From contig OZ241908.1 of the NCBI GenBank assembly GCA_965203685.1, positions 3,286,001-3,350,000 on the forward strand: 64,000 bases of DNA. Reading direction: 5' to 3'. This stretch comes from VXYL01 sp965203685 (GTDB taxonomy: Bacteria > Pseudomonadota > Gammaproteobacteria > Pseudomonadales > Azotimanducaceae). The notes under the pieces are model-generated. The model saw only the letters and a list, made by a program, of their open reading frames with translations, was not told the DNA's origin and did not search any database. Made by a program: the position numbers and the translations under genes. Of this stretch, positions 62,340 to 64,000 are shown in pieces; the first letter of the stretch is position 1; each line of letters starts with the position of its first letter.

Positions 62340-64000
62340 TCAGGGCGTCGGCGGCGCCTCCGCCGGCGGGCAGTACGGTTCGTCCCCATCGCGGCGCACG
62401 TCGCAGTCGCGTCCCTCCGTCCCGGTCGGGGCCGCGCCCGGAGCGCTGTCCAGCGGCACGGAGACACCGACTCCCGGCCGCCACGCGAACCGCAGCTGCA
62501 GCCCGTGCGCCGCCGGCGCCATCCCGGACTCCGTGCGCGTCGCCTCGAACCCGAACTCCGTCGACGCGCCGAGCGTCCAGCGCACGCCCGCGCGCCAGTC
62601 GCGACCGTAGCCGGTCATCGCCGCACCCGCGTAGGGCGCCATCGCGCCCCGGCCGCCGAACGCGTCCAGCCCGTACGCCACGTCGCCCATCAGCCGCATG
62701 CCGGAGTCCGGCGCGTACCCCTGCAGCCCGCGCGCGTCCGTCATCGACCACAGCCGCTCAGCCCCGCCGGACGCCTCCGCGCCCCACGCGGGCGCTAGCG
62801 TCAGCGTCAGGCCGCGGCCGGACGTCCCCGGATCGAGGCGCACCATGGCCGCCGCGCCCCATTCCTCGTAGGCGCCGTCCGCGTGCGCCGCGAGACGCCG
62901 GCCCGAAAGGTCCACCGACAGGCCGAGGTGCGCGTCCAGGTAGCGCAGCGAGCCGCCGAGTTCGACGCCCGCGCCCGTCTCGGCGTCGCCGCCGTCGTGG
63001 CGCAGGCCGATCTCGACCATCGGCGTCAGCGTGCGGCTCGCCCCCACGGCGAACGGCCGGGAGCCCTCGAGCATCAGCCGCGCGCGGCTCGCGTCGCCGG
63101 TCGCCGCGGCGAGGTTCCCCGCGTCGGCGAAGACGGCCTCCGACGCCATGCGCGTGAAGCGGCCGTCCAGCCGACCGGCGAGCTCCAGCCCGCCGCGGCC
63201 CTGCAGCAGCACGCCGCGCAGGCCCGCCGCGGCCATGCCCATCGACGTCGGCGCGTGCCAGGCGGCGCCGGCGCCCGTGACCAGTTCCAGGTCTCCCGCG
63301 CCCAGGCCGAGGGTCGCCCACGCGGACAGGCGCTCCGTGGCCTCGAAGCGGGCGTAGGGGTGCACCGCCGTCAGCGTGCTCGACAGCGTCCCGCCGTCGT
63401 CCGCGCCCTTGTACGAGCCGGCGCCCGCGGTGCGCGCGAGGGACACGCCGGCGAGCCAGCGGCTCCACGCCGCGTCGGCGCCGAGCATCACCGTGGTCGC
63501 GTCGCCGTCCACCGTCACGCCGTCGGCATCGCCGCCGAAGAACGTCGACGCCGCGGTGCCCCACGCCGTCAGCCGGCGGCCGCCCTCCGGGTCGCCCCAG
63601 GACGCGCGGAACGAGCTGCCGCGCAGCAGGTCGCGCAGGACTACGCCTTGCGGGCCGTGGGCGGACGGGCCGTGCGCAACGCCGTCTCCGGCCAGCCCCA
63701 GCGCCGTGCCGGCCGCGTTCGCGGACGGGTCGCCGAACGCGCCGATTCCCATGGCGTTGCCCGCCGTCGGGGAAGCACCGGAAAGCCCGGTGTGCGCGGC
63801 GGGGCGCCTGCCGGCAGCCCGGAGCGCCCCGCCGTCGCCGGCCGCTCCGCCCGGATGTCCGCCGGGCGCGCCGCCGAACAGGTCCATGCCGCCGAGGCGC
63901 GCCTCGCGGCGGATCCCGCGCGCGGCGTCCTCGAAGCGCGCCTCGAGCGCGTCCACCACGTGGTCCGTCGACGCGCGGCCGAAGCGCGCCAGCCACGCCT
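62340..64000 (-). CDS. Second autotransporter, C-terminal part (5' end outside the window)
   Basis: The frame is open from the stop at 62340 to the right edge, about 553 codons. It starts in AWLARFGRAS-DHVVDALEARFED, the same passenger/barrel junction as in the giant adhesin, has a Gly/Ala-rich linker (about 63650-63900), and then the complete barrel (MVEIGLRHDGGDAETGAG, VRWTLGASTEFGFEATRT). The C-terminal tail after the last strand (EGRDCDVRRDGDEPYCPP) carries two cysteines and differs from that of the giant protein. Strong barrel: outer-membrane translocator for an unseen passenger. Nearly the same DNA as 33795-34950. Confidence 0.88.
   Translation of the reverse strand, partial: AWLARFGRASTDHVVDALEARFEDAARGIRREARLGGMDLFGGAPGGHPGGAAGDGGALRAAGRRPAAHTGLSGASPTAGNAMGIGAFGDPSANAAGTALGLAGDGVAHGPSAHGPQGVVLRDLLRGSSFRASWGDPEGGRRLTAWGTAASTFFGGDADGVTVDGDATTVMLGADAAWSRWLAGVSLARTAGAGSYKGADDGGTLSSTLTAVHPYARFEATERLSAWATLGLGAGDLELVTGAGAAWHAPTSMGMAAAGLRGVLLQGRGGLELAGRLDGRFTRMASEAVFADAGNLAAATGDASRARLMLEGSRPFAVGASRTLTPMVEIGLRHDGGDAETGAGVELGGSLRYLDAHLGLSVDLSGRRLAAHADGAYEEWGAAAMVRLDPGTSGRGLTLTLAPAWGAEASGGAERLWSMTDARGLQGYAPDSGMRLMGDVAYGLDAFGGRGAMAPYAGAAMTGYGRDWRAGVRWTLGASTEFGFEATRTESGMAPAAHGLQLRFAWRPGVGVSVPLDSAPGAAPTGTEGRDCDVRRDGDEPYCPPAEAPPTP
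62475..63630 (-). repeat. Barrel-coding repeat, copy B
   Basis: Second copy of the barrel-coding repeat described for 33795-34950; same strand. The similarity continues more weakly to the right edge. Confidence 0.85.

Noticed and set aside
1..64000. CRISPR array, tRNA, rRNA or intact insertion sequence
   Set aside because: No regularly spaced repeats, no tRNA-like T-arm plus acceptor combination and no transposase motif was found by eye; a covariance-model search would be needed to exclude tRNAs.

Overview
This is a GC-rich (about 70% by eye) proteobacterial window. The organism is Gram-negative, judging by autotransporter barrels, lipoproteins, a Wzx/Wzy-style polysaccharide locus and an MPF type G (ICE-type, SXT/ICEclc-like) type IV secretion system. 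No tRNA or rRNA gene and no intact transposase was recognised. Family names (TIGR/PFL) are from motif recall, not from a search.

Layout. 1-0.8 kb: 5' part of a fused membrane/spermidine-synthase-like gene leaving the left edge. 0.86-10.15 kb: small accessory genes, mostly unrecognised. They include a duplicated and partly decayed module (860-3531), a tyrosine-integrase relic (about 5560-6110), a HEPN/TPR gene pair and a three-gene envelope set. 10.16-23.45 kb: thirteen tightly packed minus-strand genes forming the core of a conjugative T4SS, from the TraG N-terminal-type protein to the PFL_4701-type small membrane protein. 23.5-51.35 kb: cargo. The rest of the T4SS (PFL_4697-type membrane protein, TraD coupling protein, PFL_4693-type protein) lies at 51.35-54.9 kb on the same strand, so about 28 kb of cargo splits what is normally one gene block.

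The cargo holds a DUF3800 gene, an AAA ATPase/DUF4276 pair, a subtilase with a small partner, a flippase, very small membrane genes and a secreted zinc metallopeptidase. It also holds a 3,261-residue autotransporter adhesin, a polysaccharide module (two sulfotransferases, Wzy/ligase-like protein, initiating sugar transferase), a truncated copy of the PFL_4697 gene, and a two-gene unit with a membrane-anchored DUF7662 protein.

54.9-59.3 kb: a small HTH regulator, an N6-adenine methyltransferase and a PD-(D/E)XK-like protein form a plus-strand candidate restriction or defence unit, divergent from the T4SS block. 59.4-62.1 kb: a fragment of an autotransporter barrel, a dCTP-deaminase/dUTPase-like protein with a coiled coil and membrane anchor, a GAF protein, a membrane protein and small genes. 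62.34 kb to the right edge: the C-terminal part of a second autotransporter whose barrel is nearly the same as that of the giant adhesin.

Reading: this looks like an integrative conjugative element, or a remnant of one, loaded with surface and defence genes. No relaxase and no intact integrase is inside the window, so mobility cannot be judged. The signals I would check first are the six-to-seven-copy 7-bp tandem repeat directly downstream of the adhesin promoter (probable phase variation), the methyltransferase/nuclease/HTH unit, the subtilase pair, and the membrane-anchored dUTPase/dCTP-deaminase-like protein.
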